60,554 bases of DNA from Pseudoxanthobacter soli DSM 19599 (GTDB lineage Bacteria; Pseudomonadota; Alphaproteobacteria; Rhizobiales; Segnochrobactraceae). Below the pieces are notes generated by a model. The model saw nothing but the letters and a program-made list of their open reading frames with translations. It was not told where the DNA came from and made no database searches. Positions 51,532 to 60,213 of the stretch are shown here, piece after piece. The translations under genes and the position numbers were made by a program. The stretch is taken from the NCBI GenBank assembly GCA_945898215.1, contig CAMDHY010000013.1, forward strand, positions 1-60,554. The letters are read 5' to 3'. Every line of letters starts with the position of its first letter. Within the stretch, counting starts at the first letter, position 1.

Positions 51532-53175
51532 ATGACCCCACCCCCCTCCTCCGCCGGAAAGACCTGGGACGCCATCGTCGTCGGTGCGGGGCACAACGGG
51601 CTGGTCAATGCCTGCTACCTCGCCCGCGCCGGGCTCGACGTGCTGGTGGTCGAGCGCAACGACTGGGTCGGCGGCGCGGCGACGAGCCGGTCGCTCTATC
51701 CGGGCTTCCTCTATTCGAACTGCTCCTATGTCTGCAGCCTGCTGCGCCCCGAGATCATGCGCGACCTCGAACTGCCGAAGCACGGGCTGCAGGTGGTGCC
51801 CTACGAGGGCGGCGTCATCCTGAAGCAGGACGGCGGCTATCTCGGCACCTTCCGCGATCACGACGCCCACCGCCGCGAGATCGGCCGCCACAGCCTGCGC
51901 GACGCCGAGGCCTATGACCGCTACTCGGCCGAGGTGATCCGCCAGTGCCGGTTCATCCGGCCGTTCCTGTTGCGCACGCCGCCGGACCCGACGTCCCTGA
52001 AGCCGCGCGACGTGCAGGAACTCCTCTATCTCGGCCGCAAGTTCTACGACCTCACCGAGACCGAGATGGCCGATACCGTCCGCTTCTGGACGATGTCGAT
52101 CGCCGAGTTCCTCGACGAGTTCTTCGAGACCGACGTGGTGAAGGCCGGATTCTGCATATCCGGCATCATCGGCACGGCGCTCGGGCCGCTGTCGCCGGGC
52201 ACCGCCTACGTGCTGCTGCACCACTACATGGGCGACGTCGACGGCGCGATCGGCGCCTGGGGCTTTGCCCGCGGCGGCATGGGGGCGATTTCCGAGTCGC
52301 TCGCCTCCTCCTTCCGCGCCTCCGGCGGCACGGTGCGCACCGGCGCCTCGGTCGACAAGGTGCTGGTGGAGAACGGCCGTGCGACGGGCGTCGTGCTCGA
52401 CGGCGGCGAGGAGATCCGCGGCCGGCTCGTCGTCTCGAACCTCGACGTCAAGCGCACCTTCCTGAAGCTCCTGGAGGAGCCGCAGCTGCCAGCGGACTTC
52501 GTGAAAAAGGTCAAGAACTTCAAGATCCGCGGCTCGTCCGGCAAGGTGAACATCGCGCTGGACGGCCTGCCCGACTTTCCGGCGCTACCGCCGAGCGCGC
52601 CGTTCCTGCGTGGCGACATGCACTTCACCGACTCGGTCGAGCGGATGGAGGGCGCCTATGACGACTGGAAGGCCGGCCGCTGGTCCGCCGACCCCTTCCT
52701 CGACATGATGATCCCGACCACCATCGATCCCACGATGGCGCCGCCCGGCAAGCACTTCATGAGCTGCTTCGTGCAGTACTGCCCGCCGAAGGTGGAGGGC
52801 CACGACTGGACGGATGCCGAGCGCGACGGCTTCGCCAAGACCGTCGTCGACCAGATCGCCGAGTACTCGCCGAACTTCAAGGACCTCATCCTCCACATGG
52901 AGGTGCGGACGCCGCGCGAGATCGAGCGGGAGACGGGGCTCACCGAGGGCAACATCTTCCAGGGCGAGCTCACCTTCGACCAGCTGCTGTTCAACCGTCC
53001 GGTGCCCGGCTACGCCCAGTACCGCGCGCCGATCGGCGGGCTCTACATGTGCGGCTCGGCCACCCACCCCGGCGGCGGCGTCATGGGGGCGCCCGGCCGC
53101 AACGCCGCGGCGGAAGTGCTGCGCGACCTCAAGAAGCCCGCCAAGGACATGTCCGATGCCTACCCCGTCCTTTGA
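51532..53175 (+). CDS. FAD-dependent oxidoreductase, phytoene dehydrogenase-related, first copy
   Basis: This 547-residue flavoprotein has the N-terminal FAD motif DAIVVGAGHNGLVNACYLARAGLDVLVVER at about residues 13-42 and the C-terminal FAD segment GLYMCGSATHPGGGVMGAPGRNAA. These belong to the COG1233 group (phytoene desaturase / PYROXD2-like), whose bacterial members are often amine or carotenoid oxidases. The ATG at 51532 is directly before the FAD motif. Its last 20 bases overlap the next gene, a relative, so the two probably form a heteromer or act in sequence. No carotenoid genes are present, so an amine substrate fits the neighbourhood better. Confidence 0.82.
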   Translation: MTPPPSSAGKTWDAIVVGAGHNGLVNACYLARAGLDVLVVERNDWVGGAATSRSLYPGFLYSNCSYVCSLLRPEIMRDLELPKHGLQVVPYEGGVILKQDGGYLGTFRDHDAHRREIGRHSLRDAEAYDRYSAEVIRQCRFIRPFLLRTPPDPTSLKPRDVQELLYLGRKFYDLTETEMADTVRFWTMSIAEFLDEFFETDVVKAGFCISGIIGTALGPLSPGTAYVLLHHYMGDVDGAIGAWGFARGGMGAISESLASSFRASGGTVRTGASVDKVLVENGRATGVVLDGGEEIRGRLVVSNLDVKRTFLKLLEEPQLPADFVKKVKNFKIRGSSGKVNIALDGLPDFPALPPSAPFLRGDMHFTDSVERMEGAYDDWKAGRWSADPFLDMMIPTTIDPTMAPPGKHFMSCFVQYCPPKVEGHDWTDAERDGFAKTVVDQIAEYSPNFKDLILHMEVRTPREIERETGLTEGNIFQGELTFDQLLFNRPVPGYAQYRAPIGGLYMCGSATHPGGGVMGAPGRNAAAEVLRDLKKPAKDMSDAYPVL

Positions 53176-54766
53176 CGCGATCGTCGTCGGTGGCGGCCAC
53201 AACGGGCTCGCCGCCGCAGCCCTGCTCGGCAAGGCCGGCCGCCGGGTGCTGCTGCTGGAGGCCGCCGACGCCGTCGGCGGCGCCGCCCGCACCGTGGACC
53301 TCGCGCCGGGCTTCCGCGTGCCGGAGATCGCCCACCTTGCGAACCGCCTCCACCCGGAGGTCGTCCGCAGGCTCGACCTCAAACGCCATGGCCTCGCCTT
53401 CGCCGCCACCAACCTCGCGACGACGTCGCTCTCGGTCGACGGACGGCCGCTGACGCTCGCCGGGGCCTTCGGCGAACGGCTGGAGGGGGACATCGCGGAG
53501 GCCGAGCGGGTCGCCTGGGCGGCGCTGCGCGGCAAGCTGCTGCGCTTTTCTGGCGTGCTGGCGCCGTTCCTGTCGCAGGTGCCGCCGCGGCTGAAGAACG
53601 GCGGCATCGCCGACATGATGACGCTCGGCAAGCTCGGCCTCGGCATCCGCCGGCTCGGCCGCGACGACATGCGCGAGTTCCTGCGCATGGTGCTGATGAA
53701 CATCGCCGACGTGCTCGACGAGGAGATCACGGACGACCGTCTGCGTGCCGCCGTCGCCTTCGACGCCGTGCTCGGGACCAGCCTCGGGCCGCGCTCGCCG
53801 AACTCGCTGATGACGCTGTTCTACCGCCTCGCCGGCCAGGCGAACGGCGTCCAGGCCGCCACCGCCCTGCCGCGCGGCGGCATGGGCGCCGTCGTCGCGG
53901 CCCTCGCCTCGGCCGCCACCGCTTCCGGCGTCGTCATCCGCACCGGCGCCGGGGTCGCCTCGATCCTCGTCGAGGACGACCGCGCCACCGGCGTCGTGCT
54001 CGCCTCGGGCGAGGAGATCCGTGCGCCGCTCGTCGCCTCGGCGATGAACCCGGCGACGACGCTGCTCTCGCTCGTCGGCGCCCGCCACCTCGACACCGGC
54101 CTCGTCCGTCGCCTGACGCACGTCCGCTCGAAGGGCACGGTGGCGAAGCTCAACCTCGCCCTCGATGGCCCACCGCCGTTCACTGGCCTCGGCGCCGAGG
54201 GGCTCACCGGGCGCTTGGTCACAGCGCCGTCACTGCAGGCGATCGAGACGGCCTTCGACGCCGCCAAGTACGGCCGCTACTCCGACGAGCCAGCGCTGGA
54301 GATCACCGTTCCGTCGGCGACCGACCCGGCGCTGGCGCCGGCGGGCCAACACGTCGTCTCGATCAACGCGATCTATGCACCGTTCCGCCTGAAGCCGGAC
54401 TCGGAGGCCGGCCGCGAGGCCTTCGAGGCGCGCATCCTCGCCGTGCTGGAGCGCCACGCGCCGGGCATCGGCAGCCGCATCGTCGCGAAGGACTTTCTGA
54501 CGCCCGCCGACATCGAGCGGCGCCACCGCATTCCTGGCGGCCACTGGCACCACGGCGAGCTGTCGATCGACCAGATGTTCATGCTGCGCCCGGTGCTCGG
54601 CCTCGCCCAGTATGCGACGCCGCTCGCCGGCCTCTATCTCTGCGGCGCCGGCAGCCATCCGGGCGGCGGCGTCTCCGGGGCACCGGCGCTCAACGCCGTC
54701 TCCCGCATCCTCGCCGACGGGAAGGGCTCCAGCCTCTTCGCCGCCGGCGGCAAGTCCCGGAGGTGA
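53156..54766 (+). CDS. FAD-dependent oxidoreductase, phytoene dehydrogenase-related, second copy
   Basis: This 536-residue protein has the same architecture as its neighbour: DAIVVGGGHNGLAAAALLGKAGRRVLLLEA at the N-terminus and GLYLCGAGSHPGGGVSGAPALNAV at the C-terminus. The middle differs widely from the first copy, so the duplication is old. The ATG at 53156 lies inside the end of the preceding gene (20-base overlap) and starts MPTPSFDAIVVG. The GcvT-like gene follows 5 bases after the stop, so all three are translated together. Substrate unknown. Confidence 0.82.
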   Translation: MPTPSFDAIVVGGGHNGLAAAALLGKAGRRVLLLEAADAVGGAARTVDLAPGFRVPEIAHLANRLHPEVVRRLDLKRHGLAFAATNLATTSLSVDGRPLTLAGAFGERLEGDIAEAERVAWAALRGKLLRFSGVLAPFLSQVPPRLKNGGIADMMTLGKLGLGIRRLGRDDMREFLRMVLMNIADVLDEEITDDRLRAAVAFDAVLGTSLGPRSPNSLMTLFYRLAGQANGVQAATALPRGGMGAVVAALASAATASGVVIRTGAGVASILVEDDRATGVVLASGEEIRAPLVASAMNPATTLLSLVGARHLDTGLVRRLTHVRSKGTVAKLNLALDGPPPFTGLGAEGLTGRLVTAPSLQAIETAFDAAKYGRYSDEPALEITVPSATDPALAPAGQHVVSINAIYAPFRLKPDSEAGREAFEARILAVLERHAPGIGSRIVAKDFLTPADIERRHRIPGGHWHHGELSIDQMFMLRPVLGLAQYATPLAGLYLCGAGSHPGGGVSGAPALNAVSRILADGKGSSLFAAGGKSRR

Positions 54767-54771
54767 GAGAG

Positions 54772-55980
54772 ATGCGCCGCGCCCTCCCCCGCGAGCACTT
54801 CGAGAAGCCGCTCTGGCACACGCCGTTCCATCCGCGCATCGCCGCGCTGATGACCCACGAGCAGTGGTACGGCTGGGGCGGCTATCTCTCGCCGCAGGTG
54901 ATCCGCGACGAGGAGATGGAGTATTTCGCCATCCGCAACGCCGCGAGCCTGTTCGACGTCTCGCCGATGGTGAAGTACCGCATCGCCGGCCCGGACGCCG
55001 AGGCCTATTGCGACCGCCTCACCGTCCGCGACGTCTCGAAGCTGAAGCCCGGCCGCGTCCACTACACCGCCTGGTGCGACGACGAGGGCAAGGTGCTCGA
55101 CGACGGCACGCTGTTCCGCTTCTCCCCGACCGAGTTCCGCCTCTGCTGCCAGGAGCGACACCTGCCGTGGCTCCTCGACAGCGCCATCGGCTACGACGTC
55201 GAGATCGCCGAGGTGACCGAGGACATCGCCGCCCTGTCGCTGCAGGGGCCGACCTCCTACGCGGTGCTGCGCGACGCCGGCTTTGCCGGCATCGAGACGC
55301 TGAAGCCCTTCGACATCCGCGCCTTCGAGACGGCGGCCGGCCCCGTCACCGTCTCCCGCACCGGCTTCACCGGCGACCTCGGCTACGAACTCTTCGTGCC
55401 CCCGGACCAGGCGCTGGCGCTGTGGGACCTGCTCTGGACCGCCGGGCAGCTCCACCGCATCGTCGCGATCGGCTTTGCGGCCCTCGACCTCGCCCGCCTC
55501 GAGGCCGGCTTCATCATGGCCGGCTCGGACTTCGTGCCGGCCGAGCACGCGATCCGCGCCGATCGCCGGCGTTCGCCCTACGAGATCGGCCTCGGCTGGC
55601 TCGTCGCCCTCGACAAGCCCCGCCACTTCAACGGAAAGCGGGCGCTCGCCGCCGAGAAGGCGAAGAACGCCTTCCGCCACTGCCTCGTCGCCCTCGACAT
55701 CGACGGCAACGTGCCGGCCGAGCACGCCCTCGTCTACCATCGGGGCAAGCGAGAGGTCGGCCACATTACCGCGGCGGCGTGGTCGCCGACTGTGAAGCGG
55801 AACATAGCGCTCGCCTCGATGACGCGGCCCTATGGCGACACGGTCGTGAACGACCTCTGGGTGGAAATCTACGCGCTGCGCGAGCTCGTCTACTCGAAGA
55901 GCCTCGTCCGGGCGCGTATCGTCGAGCGGCCGTTCTTCAACCCGAAGCGGCGCAGCGCGACGCCGCCCGGCGTCTTCTGA
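54772..55980 (+). CDS. Aminomethyltransferase family protein (GcvT-like)
   Basis: This 402-residue protein matches the folate-binding GcvT fold: AIRNAASLFDVSPMVKYRI at the N-terminus, DEGKVLDDGTLFR, SLQGPTSYAVL, RTGFTGDLGYELFVP and the C-terminal GHITAAAWSPTVKRNIALA. Such proteins move a one-carbon unit from an N-methyl group to tetrahydrofolate, as in glycine cleavage, dimethylglycine dehydrogenase or sarcosine oxidase. The ATG at 54772 is preferred (GGAGGT 8 bases upstream) over an in-frame GTG at 54763. It follows two FAD oxidases directly, which suggests that they remove a methyl group and this protein receives it. No glycine cleavage P or H gene is near. Confidence 0.85.
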   Translation: MRRALPREHFEKPLWHTPFHPRIAALMTHEQWYGWGGYLSPQVIRDEEMEYFAIRNAASLFDVSPMVKYRIAGPDAEAYCDRLTVRDVSKLKPGRVHYTAWCDDEGKVLDDGTLFRFSPTEFRLCCQERHLPWLLDSAIGYDVEIAEVTEDIAALSLQGPTSYAVLRDAGFAGIETLKPFDIRAFETAAGPVTVSRTGFTGDLGYELFVPPDQALALWDLLWTAGQLHRIVAIGFAALDLARLEAGFIMAGSDFVPAEHAIRADRRRSPYEIGLGWLVALDKPRHFNGKRALAAEKAKNAFRHCLVALDIDGNVPAEHALVYHRGKREVGHITAAAWSPTVKRNIALASMTRPYGDTVVNDLWVEIYALRELVYSKSLVRARIVERPFFNPKRRSATPPGVF

Positions 55981-55994
55981 ACGGGAGAAGTCCG

Positions 55995-56306
55995 ATGCCG
56001 CAGTGGGTCGTGATCGCGCGCGATGGCCGCGACGCGGAGGCGCTGGAGCGGCGCATGACGGCGCGGCCGGCGCACTTCGCGCGTCTGCCGGGGATGATGG
56101 AAAGAGGGGAGCTACGCGTCGGCGGCGCGATGCTCGGCGAGGACGGCGGCATGGTCGGCTCCGTCGCCCTGGTCGAGTTCCCCGACCGCGCGGCGCTGGA
56201 CGCCTGGCTCGCCGAGGAGCCCTACATGACCGGCGACGTCTGGCGCGACGTCGAGATCATCCCCTTCCGCATCGCCGTGCCCGACACGATGACGCCGCGC
56301 GGCTGA
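55995..56306 (+). CDS. YciI-family protein
   Basis: This 103-residue protein has the YCII ferredoxin-like fold: MPQWVVIARDG, ARPAHFARLPGMMERGELRVGGAML, VEFPDRAALDAWLAEEPYM and VWRDVEIIPFRIA. The conserved His-Asp pair of YciI corresponds to His in RPAHF and Asp in PDRAAL. Members are small dehydratase/hydrolase-like or chlorocatechol-cleavage-like enzymes. It lies 14 bases after the GcvT-like gene with GGGAGAAG as ribosome site, so it belongs to the amine-catabolism operon. Its reaction is unknown. Confidence 0.8.
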   Translation: MPQWVVIARDGRDAEALERRMTARPAHFARLPGMMERGELRVGGAMLGEDGGMVGSVALVEFPDRAALDAWLAEEPYMTGDVWRDVEIIPFRIAVPDTMTPRG

Positions 56307-56367
56307 GCCGCCGAGCTCCGACCCTACTGTGCCGTGCCGGCGATCCGGCCCACGGCGGGAGCCCCCG

Positions 56368-57000
56368 ATGCCCTCGACCGACCTCCTCCTCGCCTTCTTC
56401 GTGACGACGGCGATCTTCGCCTACATCCCCGGCCCGGCGATGCTCTACGCCACTGCCCAGACGATGGCGCGCGGCCGCTTCTCCGGGCTGATGGCGGCGC
56501 TCGGCATCCACCTCGGCTGCTACGTCCACGTCATCGCCGCCGCCGCCGGGCTCTCGGTGATCTTCCACGCCGTGCCGGTGCTCTACCTCGGCGTGAAGAT
56601 CCTCGGCGCCGCCTACCTCGTCTTCCTCGGCATCCAGCTCTTCCGCTCGAAGGCGACGGGCGACGAGCATGGGACGCTCGTCACCGCGAAGTCGGGCCGG
56701 CGGGCCTTCCTCGAGAGCATCACGGTCGAGGTGCTGAACCCGAAGACGGCGCTGTTCTTCCTCGCCTTCCTGCCGCAGTTCGTCGATCCCGCCGCCGGCC
56801 TGCCGGTGTGGGTGCAGTTCCTCGTGCTCGGCACGGTGGTGAACCTGATGTTCACCTCGGCCGACCTCGTCTGCGTGCTGCTCGCCGGCGCGCTGATGGC
56901 CCGCCTCCGGCGCTCCGGCGGCGCCCAGCGGCTGCTGCAGCGGGCCGGCGGCGCGGTGCTCGTCGGCCTCGGCCTGCACCTCGCCTTCCAGAAGACCTGA
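56368..57000 (+). CDS. LysE/RhtB-family exporter
   Basis: This 210-residue inner-membrane protein has about six hydrophobic segments and the LysE signature FAYIPGPAMLYATAQTMARGRFSG near the N-terminus. The ATG at 56368 gives the usual family start (STDLLLAFFV); an extension to 56329 is unlikely. The family exports amino acids or small amino compounds. As the last gene of the forward island it may release a product or prevent overload of an amino intermediate. Confidence 0.87.
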   Translation: MPSTDLLLAFFVTTAIFAYIPGPAMLYATAQTMARGRFSGLMAALGIHLGCYVHVIAAAAGLSVIFHAVPVLYLGVKILGAAYLVFLGIQLFRSKATGDEHGTLVTAKSGRRAFLESITVEVLNPKTALFFLAFLPQFVDPAAGLPVWVQFLVLGTVVNLMFTSADLVCVLLAGALMARLRRSGGAQRLLQRAGGAVLVGLGLHLAFQKT

Positions 57001-57040
57001 CCGGCTGGGCGACACTTCACCGATCCCGAGCATTCCGCGC

Positions 57041-58699
57041 ATGACAGCCCAGACAGCCTTTCCCGCCGCTCGCGCCGCCGCTCCGGCGGCGACCGTCACC
57101 GCCGCAGTGCGCCCCGCCCACCGGCTCGACCCGCTGCTGAGGCCGCGATCGCTCGCGATCGTCGGGGCGAGCGCGCGGCCGGGATCGGTCGGCAACACGA
57201 TGGTGCGGCAGGTGCTCGCCGGCGGCTACGGCGGCCGGCTCTGGTGCGTCAACCCGAAGGGCGAGCCGATCGAGGGCGTGGCGTGCGCGCCCTCGGTCGC
57301 CGATCTGCCGGAGCCGGTCGAGCACGTGGCGCTTGCGCTCGCCGACGAGCGCATCGAGGAGACCCTCGCCCTCGCCATCCGCATGGGCGTCCGCGCCGCG
57401 ACGCTGATCTCGCCGCTCGCCATTCCCGGCGACCGCGACCCGCCGCTGAAGGAGCGGGTGCGGGCGATGGCGCGTGAGGCCGGCGTGACGCTCTGCGGCG
57501 GCAACGGCATGGGCTTCTACAACTTCCGCGACGGGCTGTGGCTCTGCGGCTTCCCGACCCGCCCCGACCACCGGCCGGGCGGCGCCGTGCTCCTCACCCA
57601 CTCCGGCTCGCTGTTCACCGCGCTGGTCGATGCCGAGGCGCGCATCGACTACGGCCTCGCCGTCTCCTCCGGCCAGGAGCTGACGACGACGCTCGCCGAC
57701 TACATGGACTTCGCGCTGGAGACGCCGGAGACGCGCGTCATCGGCCTGTTCATGGAGACTGCGCGGGACCCGGCCGGCTTCGAGGCGGCGCTCGCGAAGG
57801 CGAACGCCCGGGGTGTTCCGGTGGTGGCGCTGAAGGTCGGGCGGACGGCGGCGAGCGTGCGGCTCGCCGAAAGCCACTCCGGGGCGATTGCCGGCGACCA
57901 TGCCGCCTATTCCGCCCTGTTCCGCCGCTACGGCGTCGCCGAGGTGCGCGCGATCGACGAACTGGCCGCGGCCCTGATGGTGCTCGGCCACGCCCGCGAC
58001 ATCGGCCCGGGCGGCCTCGCCACGACGCATGATTCCGGCGGCGAGCGCGGGCTGATGGTCGACCTCGCCGACGACCACCGCGTGTCGTTCGCGCGGCTGT
58101 CGCCGGAGACCGAGCGGGCGATGGCGGCCGTCCTCGACCACGGCCTCGAGCCGGTCAACCCGCTCGACCACTGGGGCAGCGGCCGCAACTATCCGGCCGA
58201 TTTCCGCGACAGCTTCCGCCTGATGATGGACGACCCCGGCACCGCCCTCGGCGCCCTCGTGCTCGACCGCTGGGTCGGCGGCCAGATCATGCCGCACTAC
58301 CGCACGGTGGCCCTCGACGTGCAGGCGGCGACGGGCAAGCCGGTCTTCATCGTCTCCAACCACCAGGGCAGCTGCGGCGACGACACGGCCGTCGAGACGA
58401 CGCGGGCGGGCGTGCCGGTGCTCGACGGCGTTCCGGGGTTTCTCACGGCGGTGCGGCTGGCGCTGGCCTGGCGGGATTCTCGGGGTCGGAGAGGGACTGA
58501 GACGTCTACGGATTTGCAGTCCGTTGATCCCTCCGCCGTCGCCCGCTGGCGCGCGGTGCTGGGCAGTCCATCCGAGGAAAGGCACGCCGCAACCCTCCCC
58601 CCTCGCGGGGGAGGGCAGGGAGGGGGGGCGCCGCGGGTCGCAGCGTCCGAAATCAGTCGCGACCCCTGCCGCACCAGCCACGCGCAGGGCCGCCGATGA
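57041..58699 (+). CDS. CoA-binding/acyl-CoA ligase family protein, truncated, repeat-derived tail
   Basis: This 552-residue protein has the CoA-binding domain (RPRSLAIVGASARPGSVGN, residues 34-52) and the succinyl-CoA ligase-like domain (LLTHSGSLFTALVDAEARIDYG, then AESHSGAIAGDH) of ADP-forming acetate-CoA ligases. Full-length relatives have about 700 residues with a C-terminal ATP-grasp domain. Here the family sequence stops near PSAVARWRAVLGS (about residue 510) and the rest is arginine- and glycine-rich sequence encoded by a type B repeat. The ATP-grasp half is therefore missing. The stop overlaps the ATG of the next gene. It may be inactive or act with a separate ATP-grasp subunit not in the window. 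Confidence 0.75.
   Translation: MTAQTAFPAARAAAPAATVTAAVRPAHRLDPLLRPRSLAIVGASARPGSVGNTMVRQVLAGGYGGRLWCVNPKGEPIEGVACAPSVADLPEPVEHVALALADERIEETLALAIRMGVRAATLISPLAIPGDRDPPLKERVRAMAREAGVTLCGGNGMGFYNFRDGLWLCGFPTRPDHRPGGAVLLTHSGSLFTALVDAEARIDYGLAVSSGQELTTTLADYMDFALETPETRVIGLFMETARDPAGFEAALAKANARGVPVVALKVGRTAASVRLAESHSGAIAGDHAAYSALFRRYGVAEVRAIDELAAALMVLGHARDIGPGGLATTHDSGGERGLMVDLADDHRVSFARLSPETERAMAAVLDHGLEPVNPLDHWGSGRNYPADFRDSFRLMMDDPGTALGALVLDRWVGGQIMPHYRTVALDVQAATGKPVFIVSNHQGSCGDDTAVETTRAGVPVLDGVPGFLTAVRLALAWRDSRGRRGTETSTDLQSVDPSAVARWRAVLGSPSEERHAATLPPRGGGQGGGAPRVAASEISRDPCRTSHAQGRR
58508..58524 (-). other. tRNA-Cys anticodon-arm-like hairpin inside coding sequence
   Basis: The plus-strand sequence ACGGATTTGCAGTCCGT reads on the minus strand as a 5-bp stem (ACGGA/TCCGT) around the 7-base loop CTGCAAA, which has T33, anticodon GCA and A37 of tRNA-Cys. 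The flanks do not form the rest of a tRNA, so this is at most a remnant, lying in the linker just before the truncation of the ligase gene. Confidence 0.35.
58590..58632. repeat. Type B palindromic repeat, single unit inside a coding frame
   Basis: The hairpin CCCTCCCCCCTCGCGGGGGA, followed by GGGCAGGGAGGGGGG, is one type B unit as at 30788 and 60366. It is translated as LPPRGGGQGGG near the end of the truncated CoA ligase gene. Confidence 0.75.
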
Positions 58700-60213
58700 C
58701 CGCCCCCGCCATCGAGCTCGTCGGCATCGACAAGCGCTTCGGCGCCGTCCACGCCAACCGCGACATCCATCTCGTCGTGGAAAAGGGCACTATCCACGGC
58801 ATCGTCGGGGAGAACGGCGCTGGCAAGTCGACGCTGATGTCGATCCTCTACGGCTTCTACCAGGCCGATGCCGGCAAGATCCTCATCAATGGCGCCGAGG
58901 TCTCGATCCCGGATTCGAAGGCGGCGCTCGCCCACGGCATCGGCATGGTCCACCAGCACTTCATGCTGGTGGAGACCTTCACGGTGCTGGAAAACGTCGT
59001 GCTCGGCGCCGAGGGCGGCGCGCTGATCGGCCCGGCGCTCGGCCGCGCCCGCGCCGAACTCGCGCGCCTCTCCGACGCCTACGGCCTGAAGGTCAACCCG
59101 GACGCCCTCGTCTCGTCGCTGTCGGTCGGCGAGCTGCAGCGCATCGAGATCCTGAAGGCGCTCTACCGCGGCGCCGAGATCCTGATCCTCGACGAGCCGA
59201 CCGGCGTGCTCACCCCGCCCGAGGCGGACGAGCTGTTCGGCATCCTCGGGGTGCTGCGCGGCCAGGGCAAGACGGTGCTGCTGATCACCCACAAGCTCCG
59301 GGAGATCATGGCGATCACCGACGCCGTCTCGGTGATGCGCCAGGGCGCCATGGTGGCGACGCGCGTCACGGCCGAAGTTTCAGTCGAGGAACTCGCCTCG
59401 CTGATGGTCGGCCGCAGCGTGCTGCTCCGCGTCGACAAGGGCCCGGCGACGCCGGGCCGCACGGTGCTCACTGTGGAGGGCCTCACCGTCATCGACCGGC
59501 GCGGCGTGCTGCGCGTCAAGGACGTGTCGTTCGAGGTCCGCGCCGGCGAGATCGTCGGCATCGCCGGCGTCTCCGGCAACGGCCAGTCGGAGCTGATCGA
59601 GGCGATCGCGGGCCTCGCCCGCCCGACCCTCGGCCGCGTCCTCATTGACGGCGAGCCCGCAGCCGCCTCCCCCGCGGCGGTGCGCCGCCAGGGCCTCGCC
59701 CACGTGCCGGAGGACCGCCACCGCATGGGCCTCGTCATCCCGTTCGAGGCCGCCGAGAACGCCATCCTCGGCTACCACGACGACCCCTCGCTCGGCCCCG
59801 GCCCGATGCTGTCGCCGGACCGCGTCCGCGCCCACGCCAAGGAGGCGTTTGCTGCCTACGACGTGCGCCCGCCCGACGTGCGGCTGAAGACCGCCAACTT
59901 CTCCGGCGGCAACCAGCAGAAGATCGTGCTCGCCCGCGAGATCGAGCGCGACCCGGTGGTGCTCGTCGTCGGCCAGCCGACGCGCGGCGTCGACATCGGC
60001 GCGATCGAATTCATCCACCGCCGCCTCGTGGCGCTGCGCGACGCCGGCAAGGGCATCCTGCTCGTCTCCGTCGAGCTCGACGAGATCCGCGCTTTGTCCG
60101 ACCGCATCCTCGTGATGTTCGACGGCAAGCTGATGGGCGAATGCGCCACCGACGCCCCCGAGGGCGAACTCGGCCTCCTGATGGCCGGCTGCCTGCCGGA
60201 GGCGGCGCAGTGA
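58696..60213 (+). CDS. ABC transporter ATP-binding protein, nucleoside/sugar type (two nucleotide-binding domains)
   Basis: This 505-residue protein has two ATPase halves. The first has Walker A GENGAGKST, signature region LSVGELQRIEILKAL and ILILDEPTGVL. The second has the usual degenerate P-loop GVSGNGQSE and the signature FSGGNQQKIVLARE. The segment MVHQHFMLVETFTVLENVVLG marks the BmpA-linked nucleoside/simple-sugar importers. Its ATG overlaps the stop of the truncated CoA ligase gene (ATGA). No permease or BmpA-type binding-protein gene occurs before the window ends; they probably follow outside it. Confidence 0.88.
   Translation: MTAPAIELVGIDKRFGAVHANRDIHLVVEKGTIHGIVGENGAGKSTLMSILYGFYQADAGKILINGAEVSIPDSKAALAHGIGMVHQHFMLVETFTVLENVVLGAEGGALIGPALGRARAELARLSDAYGLKVNPDALVSSLSVGELQRIEILKALYRGAEILILDEPTGVLTPPEADELFGILGVLRGQGKTVLLITHKLREIMAITDAVSVMRQGAMVATRVTAEVSVEELASLMVGRSVLLRVDKGPATPGRTVLTVEGLTVIDRRGVLRVKDVSFEVRAGEIVGIAGVSGNGQSELIEAIAGLARPTLGRVLIDGEPAAASPAAVRRQGLAHVPEDRHRMGLVIPFEAAENAILGYHDDPSLGPGPMLSPDRVRAHAKEAFAAYDVRPPDVRLKTANFSGGNQQKIVLAREIERDPVVLVVGQPTRGVDIGAIEFIHRRLVALRDAGKGILLVSVELDEIRALSDRILVMFDGKLMGECATDAPEGELGLLMAGCLPEAAQ

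Noticed and set aside
51532-54766. Carotenoid (phytoene desaturase) genes
   Set aside because: No crtB, crtE, crtY or other carotenoid gene is present, and the proteins end in the GSATHPGGGV form seen in the broader COG1233 group.
58490-58560. A functional tRNA-Cys gene on the minus strand
   Set aside because: Only the anticodon arm fits. The D arm, T arm and acceptor stem cannot be formed from the flanks.
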